64,000 bases of DNA from Hominilimicola fabiformis (GTDB lineage Bacteria > Bacillota > Clostridia > UBA1381), in assembly GCF_020687385.1 (NCBI RefSeq), contig NZ_JAJEQM010000001.1:1-64000 (forward strand), written 5' to 3'. Shown here piece after piece: positions 56,950 through 64,000 of this stretch. The position numbers and the translations under genes were made by a program. Within the stretch, counting starts at the first letter, position 1; every line of letters starts with the position of its first letter. The notes beneath the pieces were generated by a model. That model worked only from the letters and a program-made list of their open reading frames with translations. It searched no databases and was not told where the DNA came from.

Positions 56950-57633
56950 TTATTTTCTTACAATAACGGTTGTAAAATAACCGTATGATTTGCCTTTTTG
57001 TATTTTTTCGATAATTTCGTTTTCCATACCGATACAGCTTGAAACAATCGCGTTGTTTTCAAGTCTGTACTTTTTTAAAATGTCGTATATTACATCTGTA
57101 TCGTTGCCCGATTTCATAATCACAACCGTATCAAAATCGGCAATATATTTTTCAAGTAAATTTGATTTAAGCGAGGGAATAATCGCAACCGATTCGTTTC
57201 CCTCGCAAAGACTTATTTGTGCCTTGTCCGCAGCGGCACAAAATGAAGTTATACCGGGTATAATTTCAAGTTCAAAGCCTGCATTTTTCACTGCATTGTG
57301 AACGTATGTGCAGGTACTGTAAACCGAAACGTCACCGAGAGTAACCATTGCAACATCTTTTCCGTCTTTTAACGCCGATATAATTTTTTCGGATGAATTT
57401 CTGCGGGACTCCTCTCTGATTTTAGTGTCCCCGCTCATGCGAAATTCAAGTTCTGAAATTTCTTTTTTATCCGTATCAAATTCCTTGCGGATTATTTCAA
57501 GTGCAGTTGATTTTTCTCCGTATTTTTTAACGGGAACGGCGATTATATCAGCCTGTTCCAATGCACGAAGCGCACCGAGAGTTATATATGAACCGTCACC
57601 TGCACCGACTCCGACGGAATAGAATTTTGCCAT
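56950..57633 (-). CDS. cbiL: cobalt-precorrin-2 C20-methyltransferase
   Basis: The protein has 227 residues and the SAM-dependent tetrapyrrole methylase fold: YSVGVGAGDGSYITLGALRAL, VTLGDVSVYSTCTYV and IIPGITSFCAAAD. It is the CbiL/CobI type by its opening and neighbours. It gives co-precorrin-3. The later cobalamin genes are not in the window. It contains one exact motif copy. Confidence 0.9.
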   Translation of the reverse strand: MAKFYSVGVGAGDGSYITLGALRALEQADIIAVPVKKYGEKSTALEIIRKEFDTDKKEISELEFRMSGDTKIREESRRNSSEKIISALKDGKDVAMVTLGDVSVYSTCTYVHNAVKNAGFELEIIPGITSFCAAADKAQISLCEGNESVAIIPSLKSNLLEKYIADFDTVVIMKSGNDTDVIYDILKKYRLENNAIVSSCIGMENEIIEKIQKGKSYGYFTTVIVRK

Positions 57634-57635
57634 AG

Positions 57636-58481
57636 TTATTTACCCCTTATAAGATTTAAAATTTCTTCTCTTGCTTTGCCAATAGTGGCTTTTGAGAAGT
57701 CTACATTAAGTTTATCACATTTATTCAAAATTTCAAGTAGATGTGCAATTCTCGGCAATCTTAAATTATGTTCACGCAAAAGCGTCGGATTTGAGAATAC
57801 TTCTTCGGGAGTACCGTCTGTAAGTAACTTACCGTGATTTATAACGTAAACATAGTCCGAATAAATCGGCACAACGTCAATATCATGCGTTGACATTATA
57901 ATTGTTGTACCCTCATTTTCGCATATGTCGCGAAGAAGGTGCATAAGCTCACTTACGCCCATTGGATCAAGACCTGCTGTCGGCTCGTCAAGAATGATTA
58001 CCTCCGGCGACATAACAAGTATGCCGGCTATTGCGGCACGTTTTTTCTGACCGAAACTTAATGCGTGGGTAGGTTTGTCTTTTAAATCAAAAATACCTGT
58101 GCGTTTAAGTGCATTTTCGGTAAGATGAACAACTTCGTCCTGCGGCAATTTCAAATTCATTGCACCGAAAGACACATCCTGAAAAACAGACGCGGAAAAA
58201 AGCTGGTCGTCGGGGTCTTGAAAAACTATTCCGACACTTTTTCTTAATTCTCTGATTTCCTTTTTTGAATAACCTATCGGTTTACCCATAAATTTTACTG
58301 TCCCCGAATGCGGCTTTAAAATTCCGTTCATATTCAGAAACAATGTTGATTTGCCTGCTCCGTTTGCACCGAGAATTGTTGTAATTTTCCCTTTTTCAAA
58401 GCCAATGCTCAAATCCGAAAGAGCAAAATGGCTTTCATCATATTTATATGAAAGGTTTTCTGTTTCGATAATATTCATCAA
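57636..58481 (-). CDS. cbiO: cobalt ECF transporter ATPase CbiO
   Basis: The protein has 281 residues. Walker A is GANGAGKSTLF, the signature LSFGQKKRAAIAG, Walker B VIILDEPTAGLD and the switch STHDID. It powers cobalt uptake with CbiM, CbiN and CbiQ. It overlaps cbiQ by 4 bases. Confidence 0.95.
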   Translation of the reverse strand: MMNIIETENLSYKYDESHFALSDLSIGFEKGKITTILGANGAGKSTLFLNMNGILKPHSGTVKFMGKPIGYSKKEIRELRKSVGIVFQDPDDQLFSASVFQDVSFGAMNLKLPQDEVVHLTENALKRTGIFDLKDKPTHALSFGQKKRAAIAGILVMSPEVIILDEPTAGLDPMGVSELMHLLRDICENEGTTIIMSTHDIDVVPIYSDYVYVINHGKLLTDGTPEEVFSNPTLLREHNLRLPRIAHLLEILNKCDKLNVDFSKATIGKAREEILNLIRGK

Positions 58482-59257
58482 ATCCCCGCCTTTCTTGAAA
58501 ATATCGCAATCGCTGTTGTAATTACGACGTATATGACCGCAAATACGTTAAATTTGACCGAATGATTAATCTTCGGCATAATAACGTTGATTTCGCCGTC
58601 ATAACCGCGTGACTCCATAGCGGTATACGTTTTTTCGGCTTGATTAAAGGAACGTATAAAAAGGTTTGACGCAAGCTGTGCCGTTGAGTGGTAGCTTACA
58701 CGAAGATTGCTGTACCCCAAACGTGCGTCTTGAGCGGTGTGTATTCTGTGCGATACGTCAAACAGCACAAAAATGTATCTGTAAATCAGTTCCGCAATTT
58801 CGATTATAAAATTCGGTATAATGCTTTTTCTGAGCAAAGTGAATAAATCGACCATAGGCGTGGTAAGTGAAAGAAAATACATACAGCTTACCGCACCGAA
58901 ACACTTAATCATAACGCGAACAGCCGATAAAAGACTTGTATGGCTCACGCCGAAATAAGTATTGCCGAAATGCAGTGAAAAAAGCATATCGCTTGAATTT
59001 TGACCGATTGAAATTGCTATTGCGGCTGAACCCATAATAATAAAAACTATCGGGACAGTCATAAGATGAAATACGTTTTTATACGATGTTTTTCCTATAA
59101 AAATAATAAGAAACAGCATAGTAAGCGCAGTAAATACGCTTACCAAAAAGCTGTTTGCCCATATGCAGATAACAAGCACCGACATTGAAAACAGAAGTTT
59201 TGAAATAGGTGCAATATTTCTGAGTTTTGAATTATATGCTAATTTATCAATTATCAT
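58478..59257 (-). CDS. cbiQ: cobalt ECF transporter permease CbiQ
   Basis: The protein has 259 residues, with five or six membrane segments and the coupling motif AMESRGYDG. It is the transmembrane (T) component that links CbiO to CbiM. It overlaps cbiN by 11 bases. Confidence 0.93.
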   Translation of the reverse strand: MIIDKLAYNSKLRNIAPISKLLFSMSVLVICIWANSFLVSVFTALTMLFLIIFIGKTSYKNVFHLMTVPIVFIIMGSAAIAISIGQNSSDMLFSLHFGNTYFGVSHTSLLSAVRVMIKCFGAVSCMYFLSLTTPMVDLFTLLRKSIIPNFIIEIAELIYRYIFVLFDVSHRIHTAQDARLGYSNLRVSYHSTAQLASNLFIRSFNQAEKTYTAMESRGYDGEINVIMPKINHSVKFNVFAVIYVVITTAIAIFSRKAGI

Positions 59258-59531
59258 TTTTCTTTTTAGCTGTTACTCTGCCAAGTACAAAGCCGACAAT
59301 ACCGGCGCCCACTCCTGCCTGAAGACAGAAGAAAAGTGACTCGATTTCACCTGACGGCGGCTCCCAGAACGGCTCAAACCATGGCTCGTAACTTTCGTCC
59401 AATTCACTTATGGCGTCTGATGCTTGGTCGTCAGAACCGCCAAATTCGTGACCGCCCATAAACAGTAGCGGTACGGCAATTATAAGAACAAGTATAACTG
59501 CCAATATTGTATTTTTAACCCAAAGTTTCAT
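59247..59531 (-). CDS. cbiN: cobalt transport protein CbiN
   Basis: The protein has 94 residues with two membrane helices flanking a short external loop (GGHEFGGSDDQASDAI, then YEPWFEPFWEPPSGEIESLFF). This is the usual CbiN pattern. CbiN helps load metal into CbiM. The gene lies 14 bases after cbiM. Confidence 0.92.
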   Translation of the reverse strand: MKLWVKNTILAVILVLIIAVPLLFMGGHEFGGSDDQASDAISELDESYEPWFEPFWEPPSGEIESLFFCLQAGVGAGIVGFVLGRVTAKKKNDN

Positions 59532-59545
59532 TAATATATACCCCC

Positions 59546-60280
59546 TTATATAACATTAAGCTGCTTAAGTTCGTTTGTACAGTTCTTAGCCAATACATTG
59601 AATATCATAACAGACAGAATACCCTCTGCAATGGCAATCGGAACCTGTGTAACCGCGAAGATTCCCATAAACTTTACAAGTGATGCAAAGAAGTTTTGGT
59701 CAGGGAATGCAAGTGCAAGCTGACATGATGTTACCACATAAGTGAATATATCACCTATTGTTGCGGCAAGAAATACTGCAAGACCTTTCGGTGCGTTAAG
59801 CTTTTGGCAAAGCTTGTATATACCGAATGAAACGAACGGTCCGGCAATCGCCATTGAAAATGTGTTTGCACCAAGCGTTGTAAGTCCGCCGTGTGCAAGA
59901 AGAAGTGCCTGGAACAAAAGCACGATTATACCGAGTAAAGACATAATCGACGGTCCGAAAAGAATTGCACCGAGTCCTGTACCTGTCGGATGTGAACAAC
60001 TTCCTGTAACTGAAGGGATTTTAAGCGATGAAAGAATGAAAACGAAAGCTCCTGCAAGTGCAAGAAGTATTTTTGTTTTGTTATTCTTTTTTGCTTGCTT
60101 TTGCATACTGATACCGCCTGCGATAAGGAACGGTATACATACAACTCCCCATATAATACAGTAGTTCGGAGGAAGATAACCCTCCATAATGTGCATTGCG
60201 AATGCGTTTGTCATAGGAATGACAAGCAGTAGTGAAAGCATTGCCACCAATAGTTTTGTTTTCCTGTTTGCTAAAGACAT
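59546..60280 (-). CDS. cbiM: cobalt-binding substrate component CbiM
   Basis: The protein has 244 residues. The metal-binding N-terminus after the leader is [10 protein letters not shown], preceded by a cleavable-looking segment ending NAFA. Later motifs include [19 protein letters not shown] longer frame from 60391 runs into the riboswitch expression platform; ATG 60280 has AAAGGAG in front and is the real start. It is the first gene of the riboswitch-controlled operon. Confidence 0.94.
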   Translation of the reverse strand: MSLANRKTKLLVAMLSLLLVIPMTNAFAMHIMEGYLPPNYCIIWGVVCIPFLIAGGISMQKQAKKNNKTKILLALAGAFVFILSSLKIPSVTGSCSHPTGTGLGAILFGPSIMSLLGIIVLLFQALLLAHGGLTTLGANTFSMAIAGPFVSFGIYKLCQKLNAPKGLAVFLAATIGDIFTYVVTSCQLALAFPDQNFFASLVKFMGIFAVTQVPIAIAEGILSVMIFNVLAKNCTNELKQLNVI

Positions 60281-60388
60281 AAATTTTTCTCCTTTTCTTA
60301 TTATGAAATATGTTTTAGCACACAAGTGACCACTTAAATCAGTTATGAAACTTTTTGGGAGTGCAGAAAACTTGTGATTTTCACATAC

Positions 60389-60426
60389 CAAAAAAAGCCG
60401 TAGGGATTGGGTAAATCCTATGGCTT
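60389..60426 (-). terminator. riboswitch expression-platform terminator
   Basis: On the minus strand AGCCATAGGATT pairs with AATCCCTACGGCT (one mismatch, one bulge) and is followed by seven T. It lies between the aptamer and cbiM, so cobalamin binding is expected to end transcription here. Confidence 0.8.
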
Positions 60427-60548
60427 AAAATCTGAATGATTCCGCCATTGACCCATCGTTCGTAGGCACAAATGCGCTCGATTTTCGGCAGGCGATCCGA
60501 CTGTACGGTAGCGTGACTGTGAGGGAATTTCACCCTGCTTCTCCTTTT
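60427..60548 (-). promoter_or_regulatory. cobalamin riboswitch aptamer
   Basis: On the minus strand the hallmark segments appear in order: AGCAGGGTGAAATTCCCTC, CAGTCACGCTACCGTA (the CGC..CTGT-like core), AGTCGGATCGCCTGCCGA and the distal GGGTCAATGGCGGA. These are the conserved blocks of the adenosylcobalamin class. It controls cbiM and, through the operon, all tetrapyrrole genes down to cbiK. Confidence 0.92.
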
Positions 60549-60608
60549 GAAAACAAATATAAAAACACTTGTTTACCGAAAACGGATATATTTAGATATA
60601 TCTTGTCT

Positions 60609-60637
60609 ATTTTAACACTATTATATCGAAAAATCAA
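60609..60637 (-). promoter_or_regulatory. promoter of the riboswitch operon
   Basis: On the minus strand TTGATT (60637-60632), 17 bases and TAAAAT (60614-60609) lie about 60 bases before the aptamer. It is divergent from, and close to, the hemL promoter. Confidence 0.65.
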
Positions 60638-60642
60638 GGGAA

Positions 60643-60671
60643 TTGACAATAAATTAAGTAGGGTGTATAAT
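60643..60671 (+). promoter_or_regulatory. consensus promoter of hemL
   Basis: TTGACA (60643-60648), 17 bases and TATAAT (60666-60671) match the sigma-A consensus fully. The start codon follows 33 bases later. Confidence 0.88.
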
Positions 60672-60704
60672 TTTTTTATCTGTTTAGAAAAGGAATGATA
60701 TATT

Positions 60705-61994
60705 GTGGATACATCAAAAAGCAAAACAGCCTTTGACGAGGCTAAAAAATATATACCCGGCGGAGTTAATTCGCCTGTAAGAGCGTTTAAGAATGTCGGA
60801 ACTTATCCGCTTTTTATAGAACGTGCAAACGGAAGTAAGATATACGATATTGACGGAAACGAATATATAGATTATGTCGGCTCATGGGGGCCTATGTTTT
60901 TGGGACACTGTAAGGAAATCGTTTTGGAGGCGGTTAAGGAGGCTTGCGATAAAGGTATGTCTTTCGGTGCACCTTGCCTTGCCGAAACGGAGCTTGCAAA
61001 GAGAATTTGTTCGCTTGTTCCTTGTGTTGATGTTGTGAGAATGGTTAATTCGGGTACGGAGGCAACTATGTCTGCGATACGTCTGGCAAGAGGTTACACG
61101 GGCAGAAATATAATAATAAAGTTTGAGGGCTGTTATCACGGACACAGCGACTCGCTTCTTATAAAAGCCGGTTCGGGTGCGGCAACTTTCGGAAGTGCGT
61201 CATCGGCAGGTGTGCCTGAAGATTTTGCAAAGTATACGCTTGTTTTACCGTACAATGATATTGACGCAATAGAGGACGCATTTGAAAAAATGGGTAATGA
61301 AATTGCCGGAGTTATAATTGAGCCTGTAGCAGGAAATATGGGTGTTGTACCGCCTAAAGACGGATATTTGCAGAAAATTCGCGAGATAACGAAAAAGTAC
61401 GGAAGCGTGTTTATTGTGGACGAGGTTATGACGGGATTTAGATTATCTGCGTCGGGTGCAATAGGCAGATTTGGTTTGGACGCGGATATTGTCACATTCG
61501 GAAAAATTATCGGCGGCGGTATGCCTGTCGGCGCATACGGCGGTAAACGTGAGATTATGGAATTTGTTTCGCCGACAGGTCCTGTTTATCAGGCAGGTAC
61601 ATTGTCGGGTAATCCGCTTGCAATGGCGGCGGGTAACGCACAGATTAAATATTTGCAGGAAAACCCCTATATATATGAAGAAATTGAACAAAAGGGTGCA
61701 TATCTTGAGAGTGAATTTAAAAAGTCGGCTGAAAAATATGGTGTGAATGTTCGTGTAAACAGAGTAGGCTCAATGATGAGTGTATTCTTTACGGACAATG
61801 ACGTAACAAATTTCGAAACCGCGTCAAAGTCGAACACCGAAAAATTCAAAGTATACTTTAACGAAATGCTTAAACAGGGTATTTATCTTGCACCGTCGCA
61901 ATTTGAGTCGCTGTTCTTGTCTGACGCACATACTAAGGCTGATTTGGAAAAGACAGCGGCGGCATTTGACAAGGTTATGGAAATATTGCGATGA
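60705..61994 (+). CDS. hemL: glutamate-1-semialdehyde 2,1-aminomutase
   Basis: The protein has 429 residues with a GTG start after AAAAGGA. It has [37 protein letters not shown] and the PLP lysine in [16 protein letters not shown] (K267). It makes 5-aminolevulinate from the product of HemA. It is transcribed away from the riboswitch operon, so this step is not under the same control. The stop overlaps the next gene (ATGA). Confidence 0.96.
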   Translation: MDTSKSKTAFDEAKKYIPGGVNSPVRAFKNVGTYPLFIERANGSKIYDIDGNEYIDYVGSWGPMFLGHCKEIVLEAVKEACDKGMSFGAPCLAETELAKRICSLVPCVDVVRMVNSGTEATMSAIRLARGYTGRNIIIKFEGCYHGHSDSLLIKAGSGAATFGSASSAGVPEDFAKYTLVLPYNDIDAIEDAFEKMGNEIAGVIIEPVAGNMGVVPPKDGYLQKIREITKKYGSVFIVDEVMTGFRLSASGAIGRFGLDADIVTFGKIIGGGMPVGAYGGKREIMEFVSPTGPVYQAGTLSGNPLAMAAGNAQIKYLQENPYIYEEIEQKGAYLESEFKKSAEKYGVNVRVNRVGSMMSVFFTDNDVTNFETASKSNTEKFKVYFNEMLKQGIYLAPSQFESLFLSDAHTKADLEKTAAAFDKVMEILR

Positions 61995-62908
61995 ATTATT
62001 ACAGAGAATGTAGACTTTGTCCGAGAAACTGCGGTGTTGACAGAAGCAGGACAGTCGGTGTATGCGGTCAGAGCGATAAGCTTTATGTGGCACGTGCCGC
62101 ACTGCATATGTGGGAAGAACCGTGTATTTCCGGTGAGAGCGGTTCGGGAACAGTGTTTTTTTCGGGATGTAATCTTGGGTGCGTGTATTGTCAGAACAGA
62201 GAAATATCTTCGGAGCATAAAGGCTTTGAAATAACATCGGACAGGTTGGCGGAAATATTTCTTGAACTTCAGGATAAAGGCGCAAACAATATAAATCTTG
62301 TAACACCAACTCATTATGTACCGCATATTATAAAGGCACTCGATGCGGTAAAAGGACTTGATATTCCGATTGTGTATAACTGCGGCGGCTATGAAAGCGT
62401 TGATACACTGAAAATGCTTGACGGTTATATAGATATTTATTTACCGGATTTTAAATATGCCGACAGCGTACTTGCAAAAAAGTATTCAAAAGCAGAGGAT
62501 TATCCGATACACGCAAAAAGAGCGATAGATGAAATGGTAAGACAAGCCGGAGGTTGTGAATTTGACGAAAACTATATGATGAAACGCGGAATAATCGTAA
62601 GACATCTTGTTTTGCCGTCATATACCGACAATTCAAAAAGAGTGATTAAATATCTGTATAACACATACGGCGATGATATTTATATGAGCATAATGAATCA
62701 GTACACACCGCTTGAAAGTGTTTTAAAATATCCCGAAATAAACAGAAAAGTTACGGAAAGCGAATATGACGAAGTGCTTGACTTTGCGGTTGAAATCGGT
62801 GTCGAAAATGCTTTTGTGCAGGAGGGCGGTACTGTTTCGGAAAGCTTTATTCCTTTATTTGACGGTGAAGGAGTAGTAAAAAAAGTAGACAAAACAAATA
62901 TAAAATGA
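61991..62908 (+). CDS. radical SAM protein, PflA-like
   Basis: The protein has 305 residues. The radical SAM cluster motif is [14 protein letters not shown] (CxxxCxxC). An extra N-terminal cysteine group [12 protein letters not shown] resembles 'pyruvate-formate lyase activating enzyme-like' proteins of the AmmeMemoRadiSam-associated type. The target is unknown. It overlaps hemL by 4 bases. A dyad GAACCTG/CAGGTTC follows at 62932-62949. Confidence 0.82.
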   Translation: MNYYRECRLCPRNCGVDRSRTVGVCGQSDKLYVARAALHMWEEPCISGESGSGTVFFSGCNLGCVYCQNREISSEHKGFEITSDRLAEIFLELQDKGANNINLVTPTHYVPHIIKALDAVKGLDIPIVYNCGGYESVDTLKMLDGYIDIYLPDFKYADSVLAKKYSKAEDYPIHAKRAIDEMVRQAGGCEFDENYMMKRGIIVRHLVLPSYTDNSKRVIKYLYNTYGDDIYMSIMNQYTPLESVLKYPEINRKVTESEYDEVLDFAVEIGVENAFVQEGGTVSESFIPLFDGEGVVKKVDKTNIK

Positions 62909-62979
62909 TATAATAACAAATATGATTTTTGAACCTGTTTACAGGTTCGGATAATATATTGATGATTGGGGGCGGATTT

Positions 62980-63342
62980 ATGGAGGATTTGTATGTAACG
63001 GTAACGGGCTTTGCGAATTATTATCATAAAAAGCCTTTTGCAATAGGAAACGTGCTTATCTGCGTAAAAGAGCCGTCAAACAAATATGATTCAGAGGCGA
63101 TAACCGTAAAATTGCCGATAATCGGCAAGGTCGGATATATCGCAAACAGTCCGGCGAGTATTGCCGGCGGTACGCTCAGTGCCGGAAGAATATACGATAA
63201 AGTCGAGGATAAGTTTTTTGTCCGAGTGATGTTTACGACTCAAAGTAAAGTGATTTGTAAGGTTGAAGAAAATTCGGACGGAATACTTGAAAAAGAAATA
63301 CAAACACAAATTGAGGCGGCGGAAGAATGGCTAAACAAGTAG
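62980..63342 (+). CDS. HIRAN-domain-like small protein
   Basis: The protein has about 120 residues. It shows the HIRAN pattern: VTVTGFANYY, VLICVKEPSNKYDSEAITVKL, IGKVGYIANS. HIRAN domains bind DNA 3' ends in helicases; stand-alone bacterial forms are of unknown function. ATG 62980 follows GGGGGCGGA. Upstream starts (62929, 62962) lack ribosome sites. It overlaps the MATE gene by 16 bases. Confidence 0.65.
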   Translation: MEDLYVTVTGFANYYHKKPFAIGNVLICVKEPSNKYDSEAITVKLPIIGKVGYIANSPASIAGGTLSAGRIYDKVEDKFFVRVMFTTQSKVICKVEENSDGILEKEIQTQIEAAEEWLNK

Positions 63343-64000
63343 TAAACGATTTTTCAAAGGGAAGTATAATATCAAATATATTAAGACTTTCTATTCCGAT
63401 GACGCTTGCACAGCTTATCAATGTACTTTACAGTATAGTAGACCGAATTTATATAGGAAGAATGGGCGAAAATTCTTCGCTTGCATTGACAGGCGTCGGA
63501 GTTTGTCTGCCGATTATAACTATTGTAATCGCTTTCGCAAACCTTATCGGTATGGGCGGTGCACCGTTGTTTTCGATAAAACGCGGTGAGGGCAACGAAA
63601 AAGAGGCTGAGGCGATACTCGGCAACAGCGTGACACTGCTTGTAATATTCGGTTTGTGTCTTACGGTTGTCGGATTAATCGTAAAAAGACCGCTTTTGTA
63701 TCTTTTGGGTGCAAGTGAAAATACGATTGAATATGCAAATTCATATATAACGATTTACCTTTTGGGTAACGTATTTGTTATGATGAGTTTGGGACTTAAT
63801 TCGTTCATAAATGCACAGGGCTTCGGTAAAACGGGTATGCTTACCGTCGTAATCGGAGCGGTGCTGAATATCATTTTAGACCCGATATTTATATATATAA
63901 TGGGCGTACAGGGTGCGGCACTTGCAACAGTCTTGTCACAGCTTGCCGCGTCGGTTTGGACGTTTAAATTTTTAACCGGCAAAAATACGATTATAAAAAT
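63327..64000 (+). CDS. MATE-family efflux transporter (5' part)
   Basis: The frame from ATG 63327 is open to the window end (about 224 codons). It begins MAKQVVNDFSKGSIISNILR, followed by LSIPMTLAQLINVLYSIVDRI, IGMGGAPLFSIKRGEG, LLGASENT and NAQGFGKTGM. These match MATE Na+/H+ antiporters of the DinF/NorM type, with about six membrane segments visible. The 3' part is cut by the window end. The start overlaps the HIRAN-like gene. Confidence 0.88.
   Translation, partial: MAKQVVNDFSKGSIISNILRLSIPMTLAQLINVLYSIVDRIYIGRMGENSSLALTGVGVCLPIITIVIAFANLIGMGGAPLFSIKRGEGNEKEAEAILGNSVTLLVIFGLCLTVVGLIVKRPLLYLLGASENTIEYANSYITIYLLGNVFVMMSLGLNSFINAQGFGKTGMLTVVIGAVLNIILDPIFIYIMGVQGAALATVLSQLAASVWTFKFLTGKNTIIK

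Larger units (their letters stand above)
52045..57431. repeat. dispersed 11-bp motif GGGACACTAAA (nine exact copies)
   Basis: Exact copies at 52045-52055(-), 52257-52267(+), 52714-52724(+), 53498-53508(-), 53969-53979(-), 54306-54316(-), 56410-56420(-), 56717-56727(+) and 57421-57431(-). One-mismatch copies (GGGACAGTAAA) lie at 51196-51206 and 58294-58304, and weaker ones near 51707, 52861 and 55466. All are inside or at the end of coding sequence. They translate as DTK, GTLN, LVSL or FSVP, so protein constraint does not explain them. I found no exact copy elsewhere in the 64 kb. Confidence 0.85.

Noticed and set aside
60281-60391. Longer CbiM start at 60391
   Set aside because: This start lies beside the riboswitch terminator and lacks a ribosome site; ATG 60280 has AAAGGAG and the proper signal-like start.
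60903-60913. GGGACACTGTA in hemL as another copy of the dispersed motif
   Set aside because: Two mismatches, and the bases encode the conserved LGH segment of HemL, so protein constraint explains it.

Overview
The window is a 64-kb piece of a low-GC Firmicutes (Clostridia-type) chromosome, probably from an anaerobic gut or rumen fibre degrader. Supporting signs are sigma-A promoters, strong AGGAGG ribosome sites, S-layer-homology (SLH) surface proteins, LplB/YtcP-type sugar transport, membrane-bound AraC regulators, anaerobic cobalamin genes (cbiK, cbiL) and a C5-type haem pathway. No species can be named from the sequence.

Layout. 1-231: the end of an rRNA operon (5S 3' part) and tRNA-Asn. 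220-9481: an integrated plasmid-like element bounded by a repeat of the tRNA-Asn 3' end. It carries a RepA_N-type initiator with eight 23-bp iterons inside its gene, a ParB, a cluster of palindromes that may be an oriT, a MobC without a relaxase, three exported or surface proteins, a tiny hydrophobic ORF with a convergent RNA promoter (type I toxin-antitoxin-like), and a large serine recombinase broken by an in-frame TAA. 9580-10314: a collapsed ISL3 transposase.

10606-39730: one long co-directional carbohydrate-use locus. It holds surface proteins, a lipoprotein binding protein with two permeases, an exported glycoside hydrolase with a CBM9-like tail, a three-module 1539-residue exported protein, a 1412-residue SLH protein, a membrane AraC regulator, and intracellular enzymes (GH39-like, SGNH esterase, DUF4965/glutaminase-A-like, GH1, UlaG-like lactonase, galactonate-dehydratase-like enolase, SDR). 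It appears to capture a glycan at the surface, import oligosaccharides, split them, and oxidise a sugar through lactone and aldonate. A truncated IS110 element with its 5' non-coding end sits before the SDR gene.

39731-42545: small genes (MGMT-like, ArsC/Spx-like, FliB-like), palindromes and a MATE remnant. 42622-51144: a Dlt-like envelope-acylation operon with an unusual composition: two different adenylating enzymes, one carrier protein, an MBOAT, an SGNH protein, a 36-residue DltX-like microprotein after a palindromic insert, and a large FG-GAP lipoprotein. I regard this as the most novel system in the window.

51197-60637 (minus strand): a cobalamin-riboswitch-controlled operon, cbiMNQO-cbiL-hemA-hemC-cobA/hemD-hemB-sirC-cbiK, taking cobalt and glutamyl-tRNA to co-precorrin-3. 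hemL is divergent at 60705. Nine exact copies of GGGACACTAAA lie inside the coding sequences of this operon, in both orientations and several reading frames, with none elsewhere in the window. 60705-64000: hemL, a radical SAM protein, a HIRAN-like protein and a MATE transporter that runs off the end.
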